64,000 nt of DNA from Actinacidiphila sp965342175. Lineage in GTDB: Bacteria > Actinomycetota > Actinomycetes > Streptomycetales > Streptomycetaceae. Numbering within the stretch: position 1 is the first letter of the stretch; every line of letters begins with the position of its first letter. This document shows positions 9,091 through 18,082 of this stretch, piece by piece. The position numbers and the translations under genes were made by a program. The notes under the pieces are model-generated. The model worked only from the letters and a program-made list of their open reading frames with translations. It had not been told where the DNA came from and did no database searches. The DNA is taken from positions 36,619-100,618 of the forward strand of contig NZ_CBDRBL010000015.1 in NCBI RefSeq assembly GCF_965342175.1, given 5' to 3'.

Positions 9091-9221
9091 AGAACCGATC
9101 AGTTGTGGCAGAAGGTTGCCGCAAGGCGTCCTCCGTGGCAGCCATCGGCGGATACATTCGATCCGAGGCAGTACGACCGTAGTAAGGCGGCGCCACAAGA
9201 CCGCGACGAGGGGGAGACGCG

Positions 9222-9770
9222 ATGGCAGCATCCGCACCACCCCGCTGGGACCGCACCATGCAGCAGCGGCTCGCGCGCGGCGAGGAGGCCGCCCTCGGGG
9301 AGCTCTACGACCGCTACGCCACCCTCGTGCACGGCCTCGCCCACCGCGTCATGGACGACGAGGAGGCCGCCGCCCAGATCACCCGTGAGGTCTTCGGCTA
9401 TGTCTGGGAGAACCCGGACGCCTACAACCCCAAGCGGGGTTCGCTGCGCTCCTGGATCGCCGGCCTCGCCCAGCGGCAGGCCGTCCACCGGCTGCGCCAG
9501 GCCGAGAACCGCGGGACGGGCAGCCCGGAGCAGGTCGAGGCGCGGATCCGCGAGGCCTCGGAGGCCGCCCGCGCCGACTACATCGTGACCTCCATGCCCG
9601 CCCCCCTGCGCCAGGCCCTCGACCTCGCCTACCGCCGCCGCATGGACTACCGCGAGGCGGCCGCCGACCTCGGCGTCACCGAGGACGAGGCGCGCCGCCG
9701 CCTGCGCCTCGGGCTCCAGTTGCTGTCCACCGCCGTGCAGGACCCCTCGCCCCTGGGCAGGTCCCTGTGA
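9222..9770 (+). CDS. ECF-type RNA polymerase sigma factor
   Basis: This 182-residue protein has sigma region 2 (about residues 15-80: GEEAALGELYDRYATLVHG and AAAQITREVFGYVWENP) and region 4 (about 110-170: MPAPLRQALDLAYRRRMDYR with a helix-turn-helix DLGVTEDEARRRLRLG). It lacks region 3, as in group 4 (ECF) factors. It directs RNA polymerase to a small regulon not identifiable here. A purine-rich GAGGGGGAGAC precedes the ATG. The anti-sigma gene overlaps its stop by four bases, so the two are translationally coupled. Confidence 0.93.
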   Translation: MAASAPPRWDRTMQQRLARGEEAALGELYDRYATLVHGLAHRVMDDEEAAAQITREVFGYVWENPDAYNPKRGSLRSWIAGLAQRQAVHRLRQAENRGTGSPEQVEARIREASEAARADYIVTSMPAPLRQALDLAYRRRMDYREAAADLGVTEDEARRRLRLGLQLLSTAVQDPSPLGRSL

Positions 9771-11143
9771 ACGGACCTGCCGGCAACGGCGAGCACCCGC
9801 CTGGGACGAATCTGCCCAGGGTGCCCATGCCTCGCGTCGCCGCCGAGGACGGCCCGCTGCCGCGGATCGCCCCCTCGCCCGCGCCGCCGGACGCGCCCGC
9901 GCGCACCGCGGTGGAGGCGGCCGAGTCGGCACGGGCGCACCAGGCGCGGGAGCCGGAGCACACGTCGGAGGAGGAAGCGCAGGAGGGGCAGAAGGCGGTG
10001 CTCGAGCCGGTGCGGAAACCCGCGCTCGAGCCCGTGCGGCCCGAGGCCCGGCCATACGACCACCGTGTGCTGCGCTCCCTGCTGGGCGCGTGGGCGCTGT
10101 CGGCCTGCTCCCGCGAGGAGGCCGGCGCCGTCGAGGCCCACCTCGCCGACTGCGCGCCCTGCGCCGACGAGGCGGATCGACTGCGGCGCGCGGTGGGCCT
10201 GCTGCACCAGGAGGAGTCCTCCCTCGACCTCGACCCGCTGCTGCGCGCCCGCGTACTGGAGGGATGCCTGGGCCGCCGTCCCGCCCGCATACCCGTCCCC
10301 GAGTGGGCCGCGCCGTACGACGCGGAGACCGCCCGCCTCGACGCGCTCCTCGCCGACCTCGGCGAGCCGGAGTGGGACATGCCCGTCCGGCTCGTCTGGG
10401 CCGGCGGGGCGCGTGAGCTCACGCTCTGCGGCGTCCTCGCGCATCTCGGCTCCGTGGACGGCATCGTGGCCACCGCCCTCGGCCTCGACGACCCGCTGGG
10501 TCCCGGGGCGCCGCACACCCGCCTGGAACGCACCGAACTCGCCGGCCGGCGCTGCCGCCGCCACACGCACCCCTTCGTCCGCAACAAGTGGCGCACCCAG
10601 ACGCGGGACGTCGTCCGGACCCTGTCCCTCGCCGGCTCCGGGACGGGCGGGATGCCCGTGGACTTCTCCGACGCCGTCGTGCCGATGCGGGACGCCCTGA
10701 TCGACCGAGCCTTCGAGTGCTGGATCCACGCCGAGGACATCGCACAGGCCCTGGACTACCCCGAGTACGGGCCGCCGGCGGCGCCGCACCTCAACCGCAT
10801 GATCGACCTCACGGCCCGGATGCTGCCCACCGCCCTGGCCGCCCTGCGCCAGGCGGGGCTGGCCGAGTCCCCCACCCGTCTCGTCCCGGCCGGGACCCCC
10901 GGTCGCACCCTCGACCTCCACGTCGAGGGGGCCGGCGGCGGCCATTGGTACATCTGCCTGGACTCGCCCGGCGCGATCGGCACCCCCGAGACGGTCGTCG
11001 CCGAGATCGCCGTCGACCAGCTCGACTTCTGCCAGCTGGCCGCCGGCCATGTCTCCCCCGACCGCATCGCCGCGGGGCGCGAGGGCGACAGCGCGGCGAT
11101 CCAGGACGTCCTGCACGCCACGGCATCGTTGTCACGCCTCTAG
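9767..11143 (+). CDS. Zinc-finger anti-sigma factor fused to a maleylpyruvate-isomerase-like domain
   Basis: This 458-residue protein has a long Pro/Glu-rich head (1-95), a zf-HC2 anti-sigma domain with the zinc motif H125-x3-C129-x2-C132, then a DinB/MDMPI-like helical domain (about 185-350) and a C-terminal segment resembling mycothiol-dependent maleylpyruvate isomerase C-domains. No membrane helix is evident, so it is probably a cytoplasmic sensor. Zf-HC2 domains bind and silence ECF factors, often with redox-controlled zinc release. The extra domain may sense a thiol or small molecule such as mycothiol, which is inference. The GTG start overlaps the sigma stop (GTGA). Confidence 0.88.
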   Translation: MNGPAGNGEHPPGTNLPRVPMPRVAAEDGPLPRIAPSPAPPDAPARTAVEAAESARAHQAREPEHTSEEEAQEGQKAVLEPVRKPALEPVRPEARPYDHRVLRSLLGAWALSACSREEAGAVEAHLADCAPCADEADRLRRAVGLLHQEESSLDLDPLLRARVLEGCLGRRPARIPVPEWAAPYDAETARLDALLADLGEPEWDMPVRLVWAGGARELTLCGVLAHLGSVDGIVATALGLDDPLGPGAPHTRLERTELAGRRCRRHTHPFVRNKWRTQTRDVVRTLSLAGSGTGGMPVDFSDAVVPMRDALIDRAFECWIHAEDIAQALDYPEYGPPAAPHLNRMIDLTARMLPTALAALRQAGLAESPTRLVPAGTPGRTLDLHVEGAGGGHWYICLDSPGAIGTPETVVAEIAVDQLDFCQLAAGHVSPDRIAAGREGDSAAIQDVLHATASLSRL

Positions 11144-11598
11144 ATGATCAATTCCAAGGGGTGGGGGCGGGCATGAGCACGAGGGCGCCCAAGATCGTTT
11201 TGTGACGAACTCCCTGGACACCCCCGCAACCGCACTCCGCACCGACCACCGACGACCCGCTGAAGGGGCGTCCGGACCTGGGCCATGGCGGCCGCAGGTC
11301 GGGCTGAACCGGTCTGGAGACCGGGATCGGGGGGCCGGCGTCTGCAGCGGATCGGCCGGACGCGAAGCACCCGGTCGGGGCCACCGGGGCGCCCGGCGCG
11401 GCGAGGGGCCGCGCCGGACCCGCCCATCCTCGCGGCCCCGAGGTCGCGCGGATAGGCGGGCCGGCGTCGCGGGCCGATGGCTCTCGCCCGGCGGCGTTGT
11501 CGTCGGTCGCCGCAGCTCCGCTGCGTCTCCCTTCTCCGCCTTGCCGGACTCGGCCCTCGACCCGCTCCTTTCTCCACCCCGCCTATCCGCGCGACCTC
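11144..11598. other. Intergenic region without a supported gene
   Basis: This 455-bp stretch lies between the convergent anti-sigma and ABC permease genes. It is very GC-rich, and all frames are open by composition alone. A GTG-started frame of 138 codons from 11202 has no ribosome site and runs into the permease gene from the opposite direction. I see no convincing gene or RNA element. Confidence 0.6.
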
Positions 11599-13164
11599 TT
11601 ACTTGCTCACGGCCGTGAGCACCTCCGGCAGGCGGCCCAGCAGGCGGGGCGCCGCCGTGCGGACCCCCAGCACCGCGACCGCGGCGCCGTAGAGGCAGCC
11701 CAGCGGCAGGAGCAGCCACAGCGCGCCGTGCCGGCCCGTGACGTGCAGCCAGATCAGCAGGCCCAGCAGGGGAAGCGTGAGCGTCGCGCCCGTCAGCGCG
11801 CCCCCGACGGCGCCGATCCAGGCCAGGCCGGTCTGGCCCGGCGCGGCGGCGCTGCCGAAGCGGCTCTCGTGCGGCATGGAGTAGGGGAAGCGCACGCTCG
11901 CCCACGCGCCGGTGGCGACCAGCGCCCCCAGCAGGGCGAAAGAGAGCCCGAGCGTCTCGGCCGCCGCCTCGGCCCGCCCCAGCAGGAGGGCCGAGCCGAG
12001 GGTGACGACCGCGACGTACGGGACGCCGACCACCGCGATCGCCAGAGCGCGCCCGCGCAGTTCCGCGTACGCGTCCGCGCGGGAGGAGATGGTCGCCGCG
12101 ACGGTCCAGAAGGCGGAACCGTCCATGCCGAACTGGTTGTACATCTGCAGCCCGAGCAGCCCGGCCGCCCAGAAGGCGGTGTAGACGCTGCCGTTCTGGA
12201 TCGCCGAGGCCAGCGGCAGCAGCAGTCCCACCGCCAGCGCGGTGGCCCAGGCGGCCTTGGTCCGCGGATCGCGCCACGCGTAGCGGAACTGGCGCTCCAT
12301 GACGGTGCCGGTGCGTCCCCCCGGGAGGAACCGGAACCGGGACGCGCGGACGCTCGACGGGGCCGCCTGCAGCGTGGAGGCGTCCGGCCGGGTCATGAGC
12401 CGGTCCAGACTGGTGTGCCACCAGACGAGCACCAGGCCCAGCACGGCGGCGCTCCACGCGAGTTCGGCCGCCGCGAGCCCGTACGAGCCCTCCGCCACCG
12501 AGCGCACCGCGTCGAGCGCCGACGCCGGCGGCACCCAGCGCAGCACGGCGGTGAAGGCGCCGAACCGCTCCAGACCGTGCCCGGAGGCGAGCGCGTTGAC
12601 GGCCAGGCTGATCGACTGACCGCCCACCGCGATCAGCACGCCGCTGAGCACGGCCAGGTCGCGCCCCCTACGGCTGGTCAGCAGCCGGGTGTTGGCCGCG
12701 GCGACGGCCCGGGCCAGGGCGACGCACAGCAGCACGGCGAGCGGCACCGCGAGCACCGCGGCCACCACCGAGGCGGCGCCCGCCACCACGGACACCGCCG
12801 CGCCGGCCGTCACCAGGAGCGTCAGCAGCGGCCCGACGCCGACCAGCGAGGACACCAGCAGCGCCCTGATCAGCGGCGCGGGCCGCAGCGGCAGCATGGC
12901 CAGCCGGGTCGGGTCGAGGGTGTCGTCACCGCCGAACACGAACAGCGGCATCACGGCCCAGCCGACCCCGAACACCACCCCGACCCCGATGGCCGCGGAC
13001 GGCGCGTACGCGTTCCCGCGCAGGGCGACGAGCCCCACGGCCATACCCAGCGCGTACAGCAGCGCCACCACGGTGCCGATGATCCAGCCGACCCGGCGGC
13101 CGGTGGACTGGCGCAACCCGTTGCGGAGCAGCGACAGCTTGAGCCGTACGAAGGTGCCGGTCAC
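11599..13164 (-). CDS. ABC transporter permease
   Basis: This 521-residue membrane protein has about twelve hydrophobic segments (for example VGWIIGTVVALLYALGMAVG near the N-terminus and SVLVAVGG-type helices in the middle) and lacks periplasmic or ATPase domains. It resembles ABC-2-like exporter permeases of actinobacteria. Its start overlaps the stop of the ATPase gene by four bases (ATGA), so the two form one transporter. The cargo is unknown. Confidence 0.9.
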   Translation of the reverse strand: MTGTFVRLKLSLLRNGLRQSTGRRVGWIIGTVVALLYALGMAVGLVALRGNAYAPSAAIGVGVVFGVGWAVMPLFVFGGDDTLDPTRLAMLPLRPAPLIRALLVSSLVGVGPLLTLLVTAGAAVSVVAGAASVVAAVLAVPLAVLLCVALARAVAAANTRLLTSRRGRDLAVLSGVLIAVGGQSISLAVNALASGHGLERFGAFTAVLRWVPPASALDAVRSVAEGSYGLAAAELAWSAAVLGLVLVWWHTSLDRLMTRPDASTLQAAPSSVRASRFRFLPGGRTGTVMERQFRYAWRDPRTKAAWATALAVGLLLPLASAIQNGSVYTAFWAAGLLGLQMYNQFGMDGSAFWTVAATISSRADAYAELRGRALAIAVVGVPYVAVVTLGSALLLGRAEAAAETLGLSFALLGALVATGAWASVRFPYSMPHESRFGSAAAPGQTGLAWIGAVGGALTGATLTLPLLGLLIWLHVTGRHGALWLLLPLGCLYGAAVAVLGVRTAAPRLLGRLPEVLTAVSK

Positions 13165-14072
13165 GACCGGCCCGCCGCGGCCGGTCCGTCCGCACCCTCC
13201 GCGCCCTTCGCGCCCTTCGCGCCATCTGCGCCCTTCGCGCCGTCTGCGGCGTCCGCAGCGCCCGCGCCTCCGGCGCCCCGCGCCGCCCTCGCCTCGGTCC
13301 CGCCGAGCCAGTCCAGTTCCTGACCCGGTCCGCGGTCACGGGCGCCCACCAGCGTCAGGAAGGCGTCCTGCAGCGTCGCTTCCTGCCCGCGCACCTCGGC
13401 GAGCGGTCCCTGGGCCACGATCCGCCCGGCGGCCATCACCGCCACCCAGTCGCACAGGCTCTCCACCAGTTCCATGACGTGCGAGGAGAAGACGACCGTC
13501 GCCCCGGACGAGGTGTAGCGCTCCAGCACCCCGCGGATCCCCTGGGCGGAGACGGGGTCGACCCCCTCGAAGGGCTCGTCCAGGAAGAGCACCTCGGGGT
13601 TGTGCAGCAGCGCGGCGGCCAGGCCGATCTTCTTGCGCATGCCCGTCGAGTAGTCGACGACGAGCTTGCCGGCGGCGCCGGCCAGGTCGAGGACGTCGAG
13701 CAACTGGGCGGCGCGGCGGTCGGTCTCCGCGCCCGGCATGCCCCGCAGCCGGCCGGTGTAGGCGAGCAGTTCGCGGCCGGTGAGCCGTTCGAACAGCCGC
13801 AGACCCTCCGGCAGCACGCCGATGCGGGCCTTCACGGCGACCGGATCCCGCCAGACATCGGCGCCGCCGACCTCGATGAGGCCGTGGTCGGGCCGCAGCA
13901 GCCCGGTCACCATCGACAGGGTCGTGGTCTTGCCCGCCCCGTTCGGCCCCACCAGTCCCACGAAGTGCCCCGCGGGCAGTGTGAGATCGATCCCGTCGAC
14001 GGCGACCTGCCCCCCGAAGCGTTTCGACAGTCCCTGAACGCGCACGGCGGGAGCGGCAGATGTGTGCGGCAT
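13161..14072 (-). CDS. ABC transporter ATP-binding protein with collagen-like tail
   Basis: This 303-residue ATPase has Walker A GPNGAGKTT (about residue 40), the signature YSTGMRKKIGLA (about 143) and Walker B VLFLDEPFEGVDP (about 163), followed by the H-loop SSHVME. It energises the exporter with the overlapping downstream permease. After residue 260 the protein ends in a low-complexity tail with Gly-Ala-Lys/Asp/Glu triplets (GAKGADGAKGAKGAEGADG), encoded by near-identical 9-bp units at about 13190-13270. This tail is outside the normal ABC fold and could vary in length by slippage. Confidence 0.94.
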   Translation of the reverse strand: MPHTSAAPAVRVQGLSKRFGGQVAVDGIDLTLPAGHFVGLVGPNGAGKTTTLSMVTGLLRPDHGLIEVGGADVWRDPVAVKARIGVLPEGLRLFERLTGRELLAYTGRLRGMPGAETDRRAAQLLDVLDLAGAAGKLVVDYSTGMRKKIGLAAALLHNPEVLFLDEPFEGVDPVSAQGIRGVLERYTSSGATVVFSSHVMELVESLCDWVAVMAAGRIVAQGPLAEVRGQEATLQDAFLTLVGARDRGPGQELDWLGGTEARAARGAGGAGAADAADGAKGADGAKGAKGAEGADGPAAAGRS

Positions 14073-14106
14073 CCGGCCACCCTATGCCGAAGGGGGTACC
14101 GCCTGG

Positions 14107-14802
14107 CTAGCGGTTGCGCCCACATGCATAGGCGAGGGGGGAGATCAACTCGTCGGTGTCCGGCAGCCACCGGTTGAGGTCCGTGGGCTGGCGCACCCAC
14201 TGGACGACGCCCCCGGTGCCGAGCCGCGTGGGCGGCGCCGGGACCCAGTCGCCGTCCCCTCGGACCACCAGGTCGAGCGAGGAGGGCGCCCAGCCGAGCC
14301 GGCGGAGCAGGCCCGGCGCCTTGGCGGCGGCCCCGGGCAGCACGAAGAAGATCATGCGGCGGGACGGCGTCCCGAGGACCGGGCCGAGCGGCAGTTCCAT
14401 ACGCTCCATACGGGCCAGCGCCAGGCAGCCGGCGTCCTCCGGGACGTCGATCGCGTCGAAGGTGCGCCCGGTGGGGAGCAGGACCGACGCGTGCGGGTGC
14501 CGCAGCCACATCCTGCGGACCGCGGGACCGCTCCCGCTCGCTTCACCCGCCCAGTCCGGGCCTGTCGGGTGCGCCCCGGGCGCCGGGCAGCCGGCGTCGC
14601 CGCAGGAGCAGCGCGCGGCGCGGGGACCCCCGCCCAAGGGGGCGGCGTCCTCGACGAGCCAGGCACCGGGCAGTACGTCCCAGTGCCGCTCCTCCGCGTA
14701 CCGGACGGCGGCGTCGAGGAGTTGGCCGGCGCTCCGCCGCGGGGCCGGGACGGTGTGTTCCACAGGGCCGCGCACGTCTTTCACGTCTTTCACGACCTTC
14801 AC
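14107..14802 (-). CDS. Prim-pol-like protein, probably inactive (bifunctional DNA primase/polymerase N-domain family)
   Basis: This 231-residue stand-alone protein resembles the N-terminal prim-pol domain of archaeo-eukaryotic primases. It keeps a Cys-rich stretch (CSCGDAGCPAPGAHP) and the core strand before the metal motif. Where active enzymes have hhhDxD, this one reads FDAIDVPEDAG, and the later histidine motif region reads TPSRRMIFFV, so the catalytic residues look lost. No helicase domain follows. It is divergent from a TPR regulator gene. A regulatory or structural role is possible; I do not assign one. Confidence 0.75.
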   Translation of the reverse strand: MKVVKDVKDVRGPVEHTVPAPRRSAGQLLDAAVRYAEERHWDVLPGAWLVEDAAPLGGGPRAARCSCGDAGCPAPGAHPTGPDWAGEASGSGPAVRRMWLRHPHASVLLPTGRTFDAIDVPEDAGCLALARMERMELPLGPVLGTPSRRMIFFVLPGAAAKAPGLLRRLGWAPSSLDLVVRGDGDWVPAPPTRLGTGGVVQWVRQPTDLNRWLPDTDELISPLAYACGRNR

Positions 14803-14947
14803 AACTGCGCTGCCCAGCGCGGGTTACGGGCGGTGACGCCCCGGCCTCGCGGCTCATGGCGGGCGCATGGGAGCACGAGCGGGGGCGCGCGGTGGAGGAG
14901 GTCCGGCATCCGGGTAGTCACCCATGGGTGTGTAAGCATGCATCGCT

Positions 14948-14969
14948 CCGCAAATAATGTCGTTTGCGG
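14948..14969. promoter_or_regulatory. Inverted repeat CCGCAAA-N8-TTTGCGG upstream of the TPR regulator
   Basis: This perfect 7-bp inverted repeat with an 8-bp AT-rich spacer lies 84 bp upstream of the ATG of the TPR regulator. It is in one of the most AT-rich spots of the area, so it probably overlaps a promoter. A second, smaller repeat (CGGAA-N7-TTCCG) lies nearer the start. Autoregulation is plausible. Confidence 0.45.
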
Positions 14970-15052
14970 GGCATTTGGAGGGCGCGTACCGGGAAGGGGT
15001 CTGCAGGAACGGAATCCCCAGTTCCGAAAGTGGCAGCTGCGAGGGGGAGCCC

Positions 15053-16435
15053 ATGGCCGCACGACCGCTCGTCGCCCGCCAGCCGAACGAACGGCTGCAG
15101 GCACTGATCCAGGAGGCAGCCTGTTCCAACGCCGGATTGGCCCGCCGGGTCAACATGTGCGGCGCGGAGCACGGCCTCGACCTGCGTTACGACAAGACCT
15201 CCGTGGCCCGCTGGCTACGCGGCCAGCAACCGCGGGGCCGCGCCCCCGCGATCATCGCCGAGGCCATCGGCCGCAAACTCGGCCGCACCGTCACCATCGA
15301 CGAGATCGGCATGGCCAACGGCAAGAACCTGGCATCCGGCGTGGGCCTGCACTTCGCGCCCACCGTGCTCGGCGCGATCGAGCAGGTCTGCGAGTTGTGG
15401 CGGAGCGACGTCGGCCGCCGGGACTTCCTCACCGGCTCCAGCGTGGCGGCATCGGCCCTGGTCGAGCCCAGCCGGGACTGGCTGATCACCCGGGCCGACG
15501 CGCAGGTCGCGCGCGCCGGCGGGCAACGCGTCGGCATGGCCGACGTCGAGGCGGTACGGGCCACCACCCGGGCGCTGAACGACCTCGACCACCGGTTCGG
15601 CAGCGGCCAGGTGCGCCCCGTGGTGGTGCACTACCTCAACAGCGTGGTCTCCGGGCTCCTCGCCGGCACCTACCGCGAGGCGACGGGACGCCAGCTCTTC
15701 TCCGCCGTCGCCCGGCTGACCGAACTCGCCGGCTACATGGCCGTCGACACCGGCCAGCCCGGCCTGGCGCAGCGCTACTACATCCAGGCGCTGCGGCTGG
15801 CCCAGGCCGCGGGCGACCGCGCGTACGGGGGCTACGTGCTGGCCGCGGGGATGAGCCACCTCGCCGCACAGCTCGGCACCCCGCGTGAGATCGCCCAACT
15901 GGCCCGCGCCGCCCAGGAGGGCGCCCGCGGTCAGGTCACCGCCACCGCGCAGGCCATGTTCTACGCGGCGGAGGCCCGCGGCCACGCGCTGATGGGCGAC
16001 GCGCGGGCCTGTGCCGCCGTGGCGGGACAGGCCGTGGAGGCGCTGGAGCACTCCGAGCCGGACGACGACCCCGGCTGGATCCGGCACTTCGGCCCGGCCT
16101 ACCTCGCCGACGAGCTCGCCCACTGCCACCGCGACCTCGACCAGGCGCCGCAGGCGGTCCGCCGCGCCGAGGAGGCGCTCGCCGGGCACCCCCCGGAGAA
16201 GTCCCGGCGCCGGGCCCTCGGCCTGCTGCTGCTGGCCCAGGCCCAGGTGCAGCAGCGGGAGGTCGAACAGGCCTGCCACACCGGCGCACAGGCCGTCGAA
16301 CTGCTCGCCTCGCTCCGCAGCCACCGCGGCGCGGAGTACCTCGACGACCTCCGGACGCGCCTGCAGCCCTACGCGGCGGAGAGCGCCGTCCGCGAGTTCG
16401 GCGCCCGGTTGGAGGAGGAGGAACTGGCGGCGTGA
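15053..16435 (+). CDS. TPR regulator with N-terminal DNA-binding-like domain (NsdA-like architecture)
   Basis: This 460-residue protein starts with a helix-turn-helix-like region (about residues 10-75: AGLARRVNMCG, DKTSVARWLRGQQPRGR). A conserved linker RRDFLTGSSVAASALVEPSR follows, then about 300 residues of TPR-like helices (for example GQPGLAQRYYIQALRLAQAA). This layout is shared by Streptomyces regulators of sporulation and antibiotic production of the NsdA type; the similarity is architectural and I do not claim orthology. The ATG at 15053 is preceded by GAGGGGGAG. The gene is divergent from the prim-pol-like gene and has a 7-8-7 inverted repeat upstream. Confidence 0.85.
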   Translation: MAARPLVARQPNERLQALIQEAACSNAGLARRVNMCGAEHGLDLRYDKTSVARWLRGQQPRGRAPAIIAEAIGRKLGRTVTIDEIGMANGKNLASGVGLHFAPTVLGAIEQVCELWRSDVGRRDFLTGSSVAASALVEPSRDWLITRADAQVARAGGQRVGMADVEAVRATTRALNDLDHRFGSGQVRPVVVHYLNSVVSGLLAGTYREATGRQLFSAVARLTELAGYMAVDTGQPGLAQRYYIQALRLAQAAGDRAYGGYVLAAGMSHLAAQLGTPREIAQLARAAQEGARGQVTATAQAMFYAAEARGHALMGDARACAAVAGQAVEALEHSEPDDDPGWIRHFGPAYLADELAHCHRDLDQAPQAVRRAEEALAGHPPEKSRRRALGLLLLAQAQVQQREVEQACHTGAQAVELLASLRSHRGAEYLDDLRTRLQPYAAESAVREFGARLEEEELAA

Positions 16436-16669
16436 CGGCGCGGAGGCGGGGCCGGGACGGCGCGTGCCCCGGCCCCGCTCTCGTCCCCTCTCCGCCTCCG
16501 TCTCCGGAATCGTTACGGGAACGACATCAAGTCGGCGGTACGCGATCCCTGTTCTGCGCCGGAGGGCCGGCCGCACCCCCGTCGGACCGACCGCGGCGTG
16601 GTGACCGCCGAAGCAGACCCGGTAGCGTGAGCCGACGATTCCGTAGCGACGGAGAAGGCAGAGGTACCG

Positions 16670-17953
16670 GTGATGCACGGCGGACGCGGTGACGAGGCGT
16701 ATCCGGAGGTGCACGAGGGCGTGGTGCTGCCCGCGGACGGAGGCATACCCGGCCCGGGAGGGACCACCGCCTGGGGTGCCGGCCCCGCGGCCGGGCAGCC
16801 GTGGGGCGAGCCGACGCAGGCGTACGGCTCCCCGCAGCAGTCCCTCCCGGACACCGACGCGACACAGCTCTTCCCGCCGTATCCTCAGAACCGGCCGCCC
16901 ATGCCGCCGCACGAGCCGCAGCAGCCCCCGGCGCCGATGTACCAGACCGGCCCCGTGGCGGACGCCACGCAGGTCCTGCCGCCGTACCCGATGTCCGAGG
17001 CCGCACCCTACGACCTGCGCCCGGGCGCTCCTGCCGGCGCGGACCCCACCCAGCACCTGCCGCGCTTCGAGGACGCGCCGGCCTCGCCGCAGGCCTCCGG
17101 CTACGGCTATCCGAACGGTTCCCAGCACCCCGCAGGCCCCCAGGGCGGCCCGGCGCAGCAGCCCCACGACGACTTCGGGCACCTGTACCGCCAGGACGGC
17201 CCACCCCAGCAGCAGCCCGGCTACGCCGCGGCCCCGGACCACGGGCGGCCCTCCTACGCGCCGCCCGCCGCCACGCCGCCGCCGTCCTACGCGTACGGCC
17301 AGCCCGCGCCGGCCCGCCGCAAGCTCACCCCGGCCGCGCTGATCGGCATCGTCGTCGGCGGCTGCGCCGCGGCGGGACTGCTCGCGGGGGCCCTGATGAG
17401 CGGCGGGGACGACGGCAACCCGGTCGCGGGGCAGTCCCCGGCGCCCTCGACGAGCGCCTCGGCCCCGGCCTCCTCCAAGGGCGGCGGCACGGACGCGGCG
17501 GAGCAGCAGGCCAAGGGGCTGGAGGCGCTGCTCAAGACGAGCGGCAGCAGCCGCACCTCGGTGGTCAACGCGGTCGAGAGCATCAAGGGCTGCCGCAACC
17601 TGGACGGGGCGGCCGCCGACCTGCGGGCCGCGGCGCAACAGCGCAACGACCTGATGGCGCGGCTGAAGGCACTCCCGGTGGACAAGCTCCCCAACCACCA
17701 GGCGCTCACCGACGCCCTCAACAAGGCGTGGGCGGCCTCGGCCTCCGCCGACAACCACTATGCGGCCTGGGCCGACCAGATCAAGGACAACCGGAAGCTG
17801 TGCCGGCACGGACACGCCCGGTCGACCGACCAGTTGACGGCAGGCAACACCCAGAGCGGCAACGCCTCGCGGGCCAAGACGAGCGCGGCGGCGCTCTGGA
17901 ACCCCATAGCGAGGAAGTACGGGCTGACGCAGCATCAGGGCAGTCAGCTCTGA
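16670..17953 (+). CDS. Proline/glutamine-rich membrane-anchored protein
   Basis: This 427-residue protein has three parts. A 215-residue disordered cytoplasmic head is rich in Pro, Gln, Gly and Tyr and repeats short motifs of the type DATQLFPPYP, DATQVLPPYP and DPTQHLPRF. One membrane helix (about 223-243, LIGIVVGGCAAAGLLAGALM) follows, then an external domain of about 170 residues with two cysteines (IKGCRNLDG and KLCRHGH) that could form a disulfide. GTG ATG occur as adjacent starts at 16670 and 16673. The DATQ-type repeats look like binding or phosphorylation sites for FHA proteins. Function is unknown. Confidence 0.82.
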   Translation: MMHGGRGDEAYPEVHEGVVLPADGGIPGPGGTTAWGAGPAAGQPWGEPTQAYGSPQQSLPDTDATQLFPPYPQNRPPMPPHEPQQPPAPMYQTGPVADATQVLPPYPMSEAAPYDLRPGAPAGADPTQHLPRFEDAPASPQASGYGYPNGSQHPAGPQGGPAQQPHDDFGHLYRQDGPPQQQPGYAAAPDHGRPSYAPPAATPPPSYAYGQPAPARRKLTPAALIGIVVGGCAAAGLLAGALMSGGDDGNPVAGQSPAPSTSASAPASSKGGGTDAAEQQAKGLEALLKTSGSSRTSVVNAVESIKGCRNLDGAAADLRAAAQQRNDLMARLKALPVDKLPNHQALTDALNKAWAASASADNHYAAWADQIKDNRKLCRHGHARSTDQLTAGNTQSGNASRAKTSAAALWNPIARKYGLTQHQGSQL

Positions 17954-18082
17954 GGGTGGGGCGGCAGCACCCTGTGACGCGTCCGCGCGGCACGGTGAGG
18001 GTCCCTCAGCCTTGGGGCTCGGGGCCAGAGTGCCGTGCGCGGCAGCGTGGACGCCGCCGTGGGGAGACCGGGCCCGGGCCCG
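17954..18082. terminator. Convergent intergenic region, likely bidirectional terminator
   Basis: The gap between two convergent genes holds GC-rich imperfect inverted repeats: GCGCGGCACGG near 17984 is partly complementary to GTGCCGTGCGCGG near 18031, and GAGGG-T-CCCTC lies inside. There is no U-tract, which is usual for Streptomyces terminators. Confidence 0.4.

Noticed and set aside
11202..11618. Plus-strand GTG frame of 138 codons in the gap after the anti-sigma gene
   Set aside because: It lacks a ribosome site, is Arg/Pro/Gly-rich like non-coding GC-rich DNA, and runs into the convergent permease gene.
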